Assembly (NCBI GenBank): GCA_009774155.1
Contig: VSNE01000472.1
Coordinates: 1 to 14,506 of the forward strand
Source of the DNA: Lachnospiraceae bacterium
Lineage (GTDB): Bacteria > Bacillota > Clostridia > Lachnospirales > Lachnospiraceae
Length of the DNA stretch: 14,506 bases
Direction: 5' to 3'
Shown: positions 1 through 5,464 of the stretch, one piece after another
Layout of the letters: each line of letters opens with the position of its first letter
How positions within the stretch are numbered: position 1 is the stretch's first letter
Notes under the pieces: generated by a model
The model's input: the letters and a program-made list of their open reading frames with translations, nothing else
Databases searched by the model: none
Told to the model about the DNA's origin: nothing
Position numbers and translations under genes: made by a program

Positions 1-367
1 GGACAATCCCCTCGCCCATGGGCTCGGGCACGGAACTCCAGTCGACGGAGGGATTTTCCGGAGATGGAATCTCCGGGACTTGGACGCCTTGGGCGCGAAA
101 CTGACCCGACGGGGCGGCGGGAGCTGTCAGGACTGTGGGGGCAGACGGCGCGGCAGGGGCCGGTTGAGGATTGCCGAGCATGTCGGTGCGGAATGTGTCG
201 TAATCCGGGGGGGTGTATCCTTCGCGGCGTAGTGTCTCGTAGACCCCCCGCAGATTTTTGTCGGCAGTCATGTCCTGACGGAACTTTTCGTATTCGGGGG
301 GCGTGTATCCTTCACGGCGGAGGGTCTCGTAGACTTGGCGAAGGTTTTTGTCGTCGTTAGTTGCCAT
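1..367 (-). CDS. Virion-type protein with N-terminal 30-residue repeats (partial, runs off left edge)
   Basis: The frame is open from an ATG at 367-365 to the window edge, 122 codons with no stop, so only the N-terminus is seen. An AAAGGA ribosome binding site lies 7 nt upstream, and the start overlaps the end of the preceding gene by 11 nt, as in a tight operon. Residues 7-33 and 37-63 are two near-identical units with the core NLRxVYETLRREGYTPPxY. A Pro/Ala-rich linker follows, then a segment at 85-104 (GQFRAQGVQV...IPSPE) that also occurs in the gene next door. Repeats of this NLxxxYxxLxxxGY kind resemble the N-termini of large proteins in gut Bacteroidetes phages; that is recollection of a general pattern, not a search. 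Its place after two coiled-coil, ejection-like proteins suggests an internal virion or injected protein. Function unknown. Confidence 0.75.
   Translation of the reverse strand, partial: MATNDDKNLRQVYETLRREGYTPPEYEKFRQDMTADKNLRGVYETLRREGYTPPDYDTFRTDMLGNPQPAPAAPSAPTVLTAPAAPSGQFRAQGVQVPEIPSPENPSVDWSSVPEPMGEGIV
56..115 (-). repeat. 60-bp module, copy 1 (shared with neighbouring gene)
   Basis: Encodes residues 85-104 of the left-edge protein (APSGQFRAQGVQV...IPSPE). It matches 1353-1412 at 55 of 60 bases by eye, in the same reading frame of the neighbouring gene, and lies after a Pro/Ala-rich linker in both proteins. Confidence 0.85.
179..349 (-). repeat. Two tandem 90-nt coding repeats
   Basis: Two units, 269-349 and 179-259, each encode 27 residues that start KNLR and end in Asp-Met, offset by 90 nt (30 residues). 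Most differences sit in the last ten residues (EYEKFRQDM against DYDTFRTDM). They are the first folded part of the truncated left-edge gene. The short helical sequence with a conserved GYTPP turn suggests a helical repeat used for binding, which is an inference. Confidence 0.85.
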
Positions 368-1550
368 ATCCTGTTCCTTTAGATGGGTTGTCTCCGTAGC
401 CTTGTCCTTTTGCGGGCTTGGCTGGGTATCCGTTTTGTTTTGTGGTTGTCTTTGTTGTGGTGGAAGTTATTGGTTTGCCTTTGGAGTCGGTGATGGGTTT
501 TCCTGACCGGGACGTGTTGGGCTTGACGGTTGTCTCGCGGACGTCGTATTCCTCGACATGGAATGTACCTTGCCGTCGGGCAAATTCGTGTGCTGCCTCC
601 TGACTGACGAACTTATGTTCGCGACCCTGGGCATCCCATGCGCTGAATTCCTTTGGCTTGTCGGTGCCGGCGGCTTGTGCGTTGTATTTCTTAGCCTGTG
701 CGTTGGATGCTCCGGCTGCGGCTTTCCGTTGGTCAATGCCAGCTTGCTTGTATTGGAGATCCAGCTTCTCATTTTGCTCGGCATATTGAGATTTAATCCT
801 CTCCTGCTCTGCCTTGTATTCCGCCTCTGTGATTTGATGTTGCCGCAACTTTTCGTTGAGTGCTGCGAGAGCCTTATCTTGTTCCGCCTTGGCCTCGTAG
901 CGCTCGTCGGCAATCTTCTCGCGGTCGAGGGTGTGCTGCCAGTTGCGCTGGTCTTTTTCATCGGCGTCGTCCATTGCGCGGGCACGGACGTAGGCTTCGT
1001 AGTAGGCCCGGTCGTTTGCCTGACGGTCGGCGTTGATCTTGTCCCAACGTTCCTTTGTGCGTGCAAGCATTGAGTTGGAGGGGTTGAAGGAGTCGGGCGC
1101 GCCGCGTGTGGTGAAGAATAGGTTGGCGAGTGATGAGATCCCGTCGGAGATTGCGGACATTACGTTTTCGCGTTTCTGTTTTTTCTCGCGCTGGCGCCGC
1201 TGCTCGACGGTCTCCGGCTTTTCGAGACCACCGAGCTTTTCGAAGAGTTCGGTATAGGACATCTTAGGACGGCTCTTGGATTGGACAGGGACCGGGCTTC
1301 TGTAAGAGCCTGGCTGCATTTTCTCGATCACGGAGATTCCATCGGGAATATCTTCCGGCGATGGAATCCCCAGGACTTGGACGCCTTTGGCGCGAAACTG
1401 ACCGGACGGGGCGGTCGGGGATTCGGGAGCCTGGGGCGCGGATGAGGCTGACGGAGTCTGTGAGGTGGCGCCCGCAGTCGCTTCTTTGGGGGCGACTGCG
1501 GGGGATGCGATCCGCTGGCGGAGTTTCATTATTGATTCGTAGACTCCCAT
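357..1550 (-). CDS. Coiled-coil virion-type protein, possible internal/ejection protein (397 aa)
   Basis: The reading frame stays open upstream to 1958, but that extension is antisense-like Arg/Ser/Thr-rich sequence overlapping the 165-aa gene in another frame. The ATG at 1550 lies 1 nt after that gene's stop and has GGAGGAG 9 nt upstream, so I start there. Layout: a short helix (1-15); a Pro/Ala/Ser-rich linker with the shared GQFRAKGVQV...IPSPE module (47-66); a helical region from MSYTELFEKLGG (97 on), including SDGISSLANLFFTTRGAP at about 135-152; a long charged Lys/Glu/Gln/Ala-rich coiled coil, about 160-285; and a low-complexity tail with Thr-Lys runs and Gly-Tyr-Gly repeats. I have seen the SDGISxLxNLxFTTxGAP pattern in Bacteroidetes phage proteins without known function. 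The position after the 165-aa protein suggests a genome-delivery or scaffold-like virion role, which is inferred. Confidence 0.75.
   Translation of the reverse strand: MGVYESIMKLRQRIASPAVAPKEATAGATSQTPSASSAPQAPESPTAPSGQFRAKGVQVLGIPSPEDIPDGISVIEKMQPGSYRSPVPVQSKSRPKMSYTELFEKLGGLEKPETVEQRRQREKKQKRENVMSAISDGISSLANLFFTTRGAPDSFNPSNSMLARTKERWDKINADRQANDRAYYEAYVRARAMDDADEKDQRNWQHTLDREKIADERYEAKAEQDKALAALNEKLRQHQITEAEYKAEQERIKSQYAEQNEKLDLQYKQAGIDQRKAAAGASNAQAKKYNAQAAGTDKPKEFSAWDAQGREHKFVSQEAAHEFARRQGTFHVEEYDVRETTVKPNTSRSGKPITDSKGKPITSTTTKTTTKQNGYPAKPAKGQGYGDNPSKGTGYGN
375..380 (-). promoter_or_regulatory. Ribosome binding site of the left-edge gene
   Basis: AAAGGA on the minus strand, 7 nt before the ATG at 367. 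It lies inside the 3' end of the upstream gene and supports the chosen start of the truncated gene. Confidence 0.55.
1353..1412 (-). repeat. 60-bp module, copy 2 (shared with neighbouring gene)
   Basis: Encodes residues 47-66 of the 397-aa protein (APSGQFRAKGVQV...IPSPE), the partner of the copy at 56-115. The five differences are scattered single bases, so the copies are recently related or conserved at the DNA level. Confidence 0.85.
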
Positions 1551-1551
1551 A

Positions 1552-2049
1552 TCAGAAGGCTCCTCCCATGCCTGCGGCTGCCTGCTGGACGCCTTGGATT
1601 GCCTGTGAGACCTGTCCGGCTTTCTGTCGCTGGAGGTCGTTGAGTTCGGCACGGAGTGCGGCGTCTTTTGCCTGGTATTGCGACTCGATTGCGTCTTTGC
1701 GGCGCTCGGCGTTGACGACGATGTCGGTGGTGGCGTCGGTGAGCACCTTGTTGTTGGCGGCTTTTGCTGCTGCGACACTCTCGTCGGTTGCGCCGCCGAC
1801 GGCTGCGGCGCCTGCTGCGGCTCGGTTTCGCTGACGGATGCTCTCCTCGGTGCGAGAGAGCATCGCCTGCGCGTCGGCGCGTTGTGTGGCGTCCTCGTTG
1901 TAGCGACGGTCGTACCAGTTCTGGTTTTCGGTCTGCTGCTGATTGAGGTCTTTCTCAATGTTTTTCATTGCCTTTGATGCGGCACGGCCGCCGAAAATGC
2001 CAGCTATCGCGGACACGCCGGCTCCGATTGCTCCTCCTATAAGTCCCAT
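1552..2049 (-). CDS. Putative internal virion / DNA-ejection protein (165 aa)
   Basis: The N-terminus, residues 2-24, is a Gly/Ala-rich hydrophobic stretch with a glycine-zipper look (GGAIGAGVSAIAGIFGG). It could insert in a membrane. A Gln/Asn/Glu-rich helix follows (28-75, with NWYDRRYNEDATQRADAQAML), then an Ala/Gly-rich segment with GATDESVAAAKAANN (85-100), a second coiled coil (110-150) and a Gly/Ala tail. A short Gly-rich membrane-active head plus long polar helices is typical of phage internal virion or pilot proteins such as T7 gp14 and microvirus pilot proteins. This is a resemblance of build, not a sequence match. No SD precedes the ATG at 2049. It is the first gene of the left minus-strand operon, divergent from the gene at 2139, and its stop is 1 nt from the next start. 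Confidence 0.75.
   Translation of the reverse strand: MGLIGGAIGAGVSAIAGIFGGRAASKAMKNIEKDLNQQQTENQNWYDRRYNEDATQRADAQAMLSRTEESIRQRNRAAAGAAAVGGATDESVAAAKAANNKVLTDATTDIVVNAERRKDAIESQYQAKDAALRAELNDLQRQKAGQVSQAIQGVQQAAAGMGGAF
1560..1566 (-). promoter_or_regulatory. Strong Shine-Dalgarno deciding the 397-aa start
   Basis: GGAGGAG on the minus strand, 9 nt before the ATG at 1550 and inside the last codons of the 165-aa gene. A strong SD is unusual among the genes here and argues firmly against the longer upstream start at 1958. Confidence 0.7.
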
Positions 2050-2097
2050 AATGGATTCGGTTTTAAAAGATATAAGAATGGCATAAAATTAGGGAGG

Positions 2098-2105
2098 TAT
2101 CTTTG
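2098..2105 (+). promoter_or_regulatory. Bacteroidetes-type -7 promoter box, upstream of 2139
   Basis: TATCTTTG is an exact match to the Bacteroides -7 consensus TAnnTTTG, followed by CGGAT, and lies 33 nt before the ATG at 2139. I see no convincing -33 TTTG about 20 nt upstream. The same extended pattern (TATmTTTGCGsAT) recurs at 2498, which raises confidence in both. Confidence 0.6.
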
Positions 2106-2138
2106 CGGATGTGGAATAAGTATTAAAGAACGGAAATC

Positions 2139-2462
2139 ATGGCATTAGGAAGGAAGACCGGTGGGCGCGTGAAGGGGACACCGAATAAGCGGGAGCATCC
2201 TCTGAAGCGTCCGATAAGGGAGTATCTTGAGGCACAGTTCGAGCGCAAGGAGCGGGTGGATGAGGATACGGGGAAGAGATACACGGCATCGGATTTCGAG
2301 CTGGACATGGCGGCTCTGGAGCCGGGAGAACGGATCCAGGCGACGATGAGGTTGCTTCGGTTTGTGACTCCGGAGATGAAGGCCGTGGAGATGGAGACGA
2401 CGAGCACGGCAGAGACGGAGTCGCTGTCGGAGCGTCTGTCGGAGCTTGCCGGTGAGGAATGA
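2139..2462 (+). CDS. Small basic GGRxKGTPNK protein, terminase-small-subunit-like or DNA-binding (107 aa)
   Basis: The N-terminus GRKTGGRVKGTPNK is a basic, flexible motif common to small phage proteins of Bacteroidetes phages. These are often left hypothetical or placed beside terminase genes. Residues 20-50 are a charged helix, and 55-80 (ELDMAALEPGERIQATMRLLRFVTPEMKAVE) is a helical segment of the kind 'P-x-ER...LL.fv.P.mkA.E' that I associate with the same family. The C-terminus is acidic and Ser/Thr/Glu-rich. A role in DNA binding or packaging start is plausible, but no large terminase lies in the window to support it. First gene of the plus-strand block, 62 nt before the next gene, which has its own promoter motif. 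Confidence 0.7.
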   Translation: MALGRKTGGRVKGTPNKREHPLKRPIREYLEAQFERKERVDEDTGKRYTASDFELDMAALEPGERIQATMRLLRFVTPEMKAVEMETTSTAETESLSERLSELAGEE

Positions 2463-2497
2463 TTAAAAGATAAGGTGAGGGAGGATGATGGGATTGA

Positions 2498-2505
2498 TAT
2501 ATTTG
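2498..2505 (+). promoter_or_regulatory. Bacteroidetes-type -7 promoter box, upstream of 2525
   Basis: TATATTTG matches TAnnTTTG exactly and is followed by CGCAT, 19 nt before the ATG at 2525. It sits in the 62-nt gap after the 107-aa gene, so the three paralogues could be transcribed apart from it. No clear -33 box is visible. Confidence 0.6.
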
Positions 2506-2524
2506 CGCATCAAACGTAAAGAGA

Positions 2525-2983
2525 ATGAAGGAACTGACGCTAATTGTCGCGAAGGGCGACGTATATGACGAGGTTGCGCTGACGACGAGCTACACCGGCT
2601 CGAAGATGGGTGGCGATCCGGATGCCTACGAGCGGATCTACACGACGACTGCGGACCAGGCGCAGCTTAACCGCTTCTGGACGGAGTCGAGGGTGGCGGT
2701 CTGCGAGGCTCTGCGGAAATTTCTTGATGATGTCGAGGAGGATGAGACGGGGCTGAGGATAGTGCTTTCCCTGCCGTCGTCGTTTGACGACAGTCTGGGG
2801 GAGGCCATGCAGGAGGAGATGCGGAGTTTCTTCGTGATGAACATCACGGCGAAATGGTACGTCTTCACGAATAAGGGTGAGGCGGGACAGTATTCGCTTG
2901 ATGCGGCCGCACATATGGAGGGATTGAGGCGGAAGGCGTGCTATAAGCGCAGGCCTGTGCGCCCGACCTACGACCGAAAATAA
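2525..2983 (+). CDS. Paralogue 1 of a three-gene family of unknown function (152 aa)
   Basis: I do not recognise the family. The protein is soluble, has no signal peptide or membrane segment, and is probably alpha/beta. It opens with the strand KELTLIVAK, continues through helices with RxxVCEALRKFL (56-67), then a strand IVLSLPSSFDD (79-89), a helix with EEMRSFFVMNITAKWYVFTNK (97-117) and a basic end YKRRPVRPTY (140-149). The block LPSxxxx...(K/D)W(Y/F)xxTNK...YKRxRPVRPTY is nearly the same in the next gene, so the two arose by duplication. It is the shortest of the three, lacking most of the acidic insert seen in paralogue 2. It follows a promoter motif by 19 nt and is 27 nt from the next gene. 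The adjoining virion genes hint at a phage structural or accessory role, but nothing in the sequence fixes one. Confidence 0.75.
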   Translation: MKELTLIVAKGDVYDEVALTTSYTGSKMGGDPDAYERIYTTTADQAQLNRFWTESRVAVCEALRKFLDDVEEDETGLRIVLSLPSSFDDSLGEAMQEEMRSFFVMNITAKWYVFTNKGEAGQYSLDAAAHMEGLRRKACYKRRPVRPTYDRK

Positions 2984-3010
2984 TGTTGAACCATATAAAC
3001 CACCACATTT

Positions 3011-3544
3011 ATGGCAGAAAGCAAGAAGGAGCTCACGGTGAGACTCCACGTCAGGGAGATGATGTATGACATCACGAATAAGGCTTACCTGACAGGACGC
3101 GCGCGTGAGGCGGAGAAGACTAAGGATTATGAGGCTGCATCGAACATGCAGGCGAGTGAGGACGAGGAGGATTCGTCGCAGCTGCGACGCTCGATGGCGG
3201 CGCATTTCACTGCGCTGAAGAGTCTTCTCGGCGAGTATCTGAACGAGGACAAGACCACGACGGATAATCTCATCAATGAGGAGATCGACAAGGACACGAC
3301 GCTTGAGCTATGTTTCCGCCTGCCGTCGAACTATAACAATGCGTCGGCGGACAGTCTTGGCAAGGGTATCCATTCGTATATCGTGCACATGACGCTCGGG
3401 GACTGGTTCACAATCACGAACAAGGCGGATGCGAAGGAATATTTCGAGCTGGCGCAGGTGAGTCTTGACAATGTGAAGAGGGCGCTTTATAAGCGATCGC
3501 GCCCGGTGAGACCGACGTATGCTTCCGGAGGAGGCGGCGCATGA
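3011..3544 (+). CDS. Paralogue 2 of a three-gene family of unknown function (177 aa)
   Basis: It has the same build as its upstream neighbour: KKELTVRLHVREMMYDITNKAYL at the start (5-27), an acidic Ser/Glu/Asp-rich insert (40-56), a helix with FTALKSLLGEYL (66-77), the strand LCFRLPSNYNN (100-110), IHSYIVHMTLGDWFTITNK (120-138) and YKRSRPVRPTY (160-170) before a Gly-rich tail. The N-terminal YDI motif is shared with paralogue 3 (LLYDIGNMAW) and the C-terminal basic motif with paralogue 1, so this copy links the family. No SD precedes the ATG. Its end overlaps the next start by 4 nt (ATGA), indicating coupled translation. Function unknown. Confidence 0.8.
   Translation: MAESKKELTVRLHVREMMYDITNKAYLTGRAREAEKTKDYEAASNMQASEDEEDSSQLRRSMAAHFTALKSLLGEYLNEDKTTTDNLINEEIDKDTTLELCFRLPSNYNNASADSLGKGIHSYIVHMTLGDWFTITNKADAKEYFELAQVSLDNVKRALYKRSRPVRPTYASGGGGA
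3527..3534 (+). promoter_or_regulatory. Shine-Dalgarno of paralogue 3
   Basis: GGAGGAGG lies 6 nt before the ATG at 3541, inside the Gly-rich tail codons of paralogue 2. The Gly-Gly repeat in that protein's tail may exist partly because the SD is encoded there. Confidence 0.6.
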
Positions 3545-4074
3545 TCAAGGAATGCGGAGAAAAGGAGAAGGGGGAACGACGGTTTCTCCTTCTCTTCAAA
3601 CTGAAGGAACTGCTCTATGACATAGGGAATATGGCATGGGTGGAGGGTCATATCCTGGAGAGCGAGAATCTTGAACTTCGGCATACGGTCCAGGATATAG
3701 TTCAGGATGGAAACAGGGACAGGGTTGCCCGAATATTGGATAAGGCGCATTGTATAGTGACGGAGGCCCTGTATCCATATACAAGCCGTGAGCTTTATCT
3801 GAAATGGAGGGATGACCGTCCGGAACGCCGGCATGTGTTTGGAATATTGCTTAGGGTGCCGGATGATTTTTCGCAGACGACGATGAATCTGATGGAGCAT
3901 CTGGTGCATGAGTATATGGTGGCTGACGTGATGCAGGATTGGCTGACGATCACTCACGCGGATAAGGCTGCGGTATGGCTGGAGAAGCGTGAGGAGGCGT
4001 TGAGCCGACTGCGGAGCTGCGTGAATCTGCGGAGGGGTGGCCAGCGTGTCAGACGCCGTCTGTCGCCGTTCTGA
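3541..4074 (+). CDS. Paralogue 3 of a three-gene family of unknown function (177 aa)
   Basis: The most diverged family member. RRFLLLFKLKELLYDIGNMAWVEG (13-36) matches the N-terminus of paralogue 2; a helical middle part with ARILDKAHCIVTEALYPY (63-80) follows. ILLRVPDDFSQ (102-112) and VHEYMVADVMQDWLTITH (122-139) match the family core. The conserved end YKRxRPVRPTY is replaced by a still very basic tail (NLRRGGQRVRRRLSPF). A strong SD sits 6 nt upstream and the start overlaps paralogue 2 by 4 nt. It is the last gene of the plus-strand block, with a hairpin terminator about 90 nt downstream. No domain recognised. Confidence 0.75.
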   Translation: MIKECGEKEKGERRFLLLFKLKELLYDIGNMAWVEGHILESENLELRHTVQDIVQDGNRDRVARILDKAHCIVTEALYPYTSRELYLKWRDDRPERRHVFGILLRVPDDFSQTTMNLMEHLVHEYMVADVMQDWLTITHADKAAVWLEKREEALSRLRSCVNLRRGGQRVRRRLSPF

Positions 4075-4087
4075 GCATAAGGATATA

Positions 4088-4124
4088 ACGGAGCCTTTCC
4101 CGGGAGGGAGTGTGACGGCTCTGT
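4088..4124 (+). other. Hairpin downstream of paralogue 3
   Basis: ACGGAGCC (4088-4095) pairs with GGCTCTGT (4117-4124), 8 bp with one G-U, around a loop holding the palindrome CCCGGG. A T-rich stretch (TTTATTTTTTT) starts only at 4142, 17 nt beyond the stem, so it is not a textbook terminator. It shares the GAGCC/GGCTC arms with the next hairpin. Confidence 0.45.
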
Positions 4125-4164
4125 GTTTACTATCGGTTAGATTTATTTTTTTACAGGAATGCAG

Positions 4165-4196
4165 GAGCCGTGGGTCGTGAGATTCGCGGCTCTTTT
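4165..4196 (+). terminator. Rho-independent terminator of the plus-strand block
   Basis: GAGCCGTG (4165-4172) pairs with CGCGGCTC (4185-4192), 8 bp with one G-U and a 12-nt loop, followed directly by TTTT. It lies 91 nt after the stop at 4074 and is the best terminator in the window. Read on the minus strand the stem has no following T run, so it mainly serves the plus strand. Confidence 0.6.
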
Positions 4197-4207
4197 CGCG
4201 CTTCGCG

Positions 4208-4264
4208 CTCTCACCGGGATCAGAACTGCTGCGCTGTGCAGACGTCTTCCCGGCTTATGGTGAG
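4208..4264. other. Structured convergent intergenic element
   Basis: CCGGGA (4214-4219) pairs with TCCCGG (4248-4253), an outer CTCA/TGAG (4210-4213 with 4261-4264) extends it across a bulge, and CTGC/GCAG (4226-4229 with 4238-4241) forms an inner stem. A further CGCG-CTT-CGCG hairpin is at 4197-4207. It follows the stop of the minus-strand 182-aa gene (4281) but lacks a T run in either direction. It may be a factor-dependent or processing site for the late transcript. Confidence 0.35.
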
Positions 4265-4280
4265 GGTTATTGTTTATATA

Positions 4281-4829
4281 TTAAAAGGAGATTATGGAGT
4301 AAGTCACACTCACACCTATGTATGTGGCAATCCCTTTGTGAGTGCAGCCAAGACCTATGGACGGTCCGATATGCCATCGTTTTGGTTTTCCAGGAGGCTG
4401 CCTGATTGTCACGGTCCTGATTCTCGGGAATACAGATATGCTGTCAAGCCTGGGAGCATATCCGCTGACCCATGCGTGATAATCATCACCCTCATATTCC
4501 CTCTGCGTTATCGGAATCTCCACCGCCATACTGTCAATCTCCGGTGGAATATTTTCCTCGGCCATTTTGCATGAATCCGGAATAAATCCGGATGTGCTGT
4601 CTTTGGAGATGAAGACGGGGAGAAGCCTGATCTGGGTGCCGAGGGAGAGCTCCTGTCGTGGGGATGGGAGGGAATACGGCACCGTGTCGATGTATGTCAC
4701 TGTATCAATCACCACATCCCCGACAGTTCCGGGAGGATATGCCTGTTGAGGGGTCTGACACTTGTGCAGGTAGGCTCCGGCAATGATGCTGAGGACAACC
4801 ACTGCAATGATTCCAAGAAGATTCTTCAT
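4281..4829 (-). CDS. Membrane-anchored periplasmic protein with outer-membrane-like C-terminus, spanin candidate (182 aa)
   Basis: Residues 4-20 (LLGIIAVVVLSIIAGAY) form one membrane helix. The Cys at 24 has no lipobox before it. A Pro/Asp/Thr-rich extended region follows, with DTVTYIDTVPYSLPSP (42-57), like the DTV-rich stretches of the Bacteroidetes small membrane proteins annotated DUF6808; I assign this by resemblance only. The end, 152-182 (WHIGPSIGLG...YIGVSVTYSIISF), alternates hydrophobic and polar residues in two stretches separated by a turn and finishes in Phe. That is the pattern of C-terminal outer-membrane beta strands. The start overlaps the amidase stop by 4 nt, exactly where spanin genes usually lie. 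I infer an envelope-spanning lysis protein that fuses or links the two membranes. It could instead be an unrelated envelope protein. Confidence 0.75.
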   Translation of the reverse strand: MKNLLGIIAVVVLSIIAGAYLHKCQTPQQAYPPGTVGDVVIDTVTYIDTVPYSLPSPRQELSLGTQIRLLPVFISKDSTSGFIPDSCKMAEENIPPEIDSMAVEIPITQREYEGDDYHAWVSGYAPRLDSISVFPRIRTVTIRQPPGKPKRWHIGPSIGLGCTHKGIATYIGVSVTYSIISF

Positions 4830-5449
4830 GATTTAAGGGAATTTATATGGTTGATGTAATCAATGATTCCGTTGACGTGAGCGAGTGCTATGCGCTGCTT
4901 GCTTCCAGTGAGGAGCCTCACCCCTTCGCGAGTGTCATGGAAAGCGCTCTCGGTCAACACTGCGGGACATTTCGTGTCGCGACAGATGGCGAGGTCCTGC
5001 TGAATGAATCGCTTCCCCGGCTTGTCGACCACGGCCCGGTTTCCCCTGAGCCCGGCTTCTATGGCCCTTGCCCAGATGGCATCGGCAAGCCTCTTTGATT
5101 TCTGCGAGGCGTTGAGTGCCACCTCGGCGACGAATCCGGACCACTCGCCGTCATGCCACTTGCCGTCGCAAGAGTTGGCATTGCTGTGGATTGACACGAG
5201 CATCACATCCTCCTTGCCGTATAGGTCGCATATCGTGTTGACGCGCTTCACGCGGCTGTCTGTGCCTTTGTTGATTGGGATGTCGTCACGCTCCGGCACA
5301 AGCAGACGTGCGTCATAACCCAACCGTGTAAGCTCGCGCACGATGATGTCTGCCAATTCGCGGCTCCATGCCCATTCCTGATACTTCCTGTCCGGCGAAC
5401 ACTTACCCTTCGTGTCGAATCCGTGACCGTTGTCTACTAAGATTATCAT
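4826..5449 (-). CDS. N-acetylmuramoyl-L-alanine amidase endolysin (Amidase_3 family, 207 aa)
   Basis: This enzyme cleaves the amide bond between MurNAc and L-Ala in peptidoglycan, causing host lysis. The Amidase_3 fold is recognisable throughout: IILVDNGHG (2-10) with zinc ligand His9, Glu25 in YQEWAWSREL as second ligand, VSIHSNAN (85-92) with His88 as third, and the catalytic-type Glu167 in VLTESAFHD (164-172). The first motif reads DNGHG rather than the usual DPGHG. At about 207 aa it is the catalytic domain alone, with no cell-wall-binding domain and no signal peptide, so it needs the holin for release. It follows the holin gene by 79 nt and overlaps the spanin-like gene by 4 nt. No SD precedes the ATG. 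Confidence 0.93.
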   Translation of the reverse strand: MIILVDNGHGFDTKGKCSPDRKYQEWAWSRELADIIVRELTRLGYDARLLVPERDDIPINKGTDSRVKRVNTICDLYGKEDVMLVSIHSNANSCDGKWHDGEWSGFVAEVALNASQKSKRLADAIWARAIEAGLRGNRAVVDKPGKRFIQQDLAICRDTKCPAVLTESAFHDTREGVRLLTGSKQRIALAHVNGIIDYINHINSLKS

Positions 5450-5464
5450 TATCCAAAAGTTTTT

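Noticed and set aside
64..360. Plus-strand frames starting MESPGLGRL at 64 and again at 1361, looking like a duplicated small gene.
   Set aside because: Both are the antisense of the shared 60-bp module in the two minus-strand genes. The duplication is real, the plus-strand genes are not.
467..1073. Long frames on both strands over the 397-aa gene (minus 467-1066, plus 558-1073).
   Set aside because: They are shadows in GC-rich DNA with odd composition and no start signals. The frame with operon spacing, SD and coiled-coil sense is the real one.
1551..1958. Upstream extension of the 397-aa frame to an ATG at 1958 (533 aa).
   Set aside because: The extension is Arg/Ser/Thr/Pro-rich out-of-frame sequence lying over the 165-aa gene. 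The ATG at 1550 has GGAGGAG at good spacing and is 1 nt from the previous stop.
2065..2072. Possible minus-strand promoter box TATCTTTT before the 165-aa gene.
   Set aside because: One mismatch to TAnnTTTG, only about 15 nt from the ATG, and no -33 box. The sequence is AT-rich, so chance matches are likely.
2540..3205. 221-aa minus-strand frame spanning paralogues 1 and 2.
   Set aside because: It crosses two well-supported plus-strand genes and their spacer and has His/Arg-rich antisense composition.
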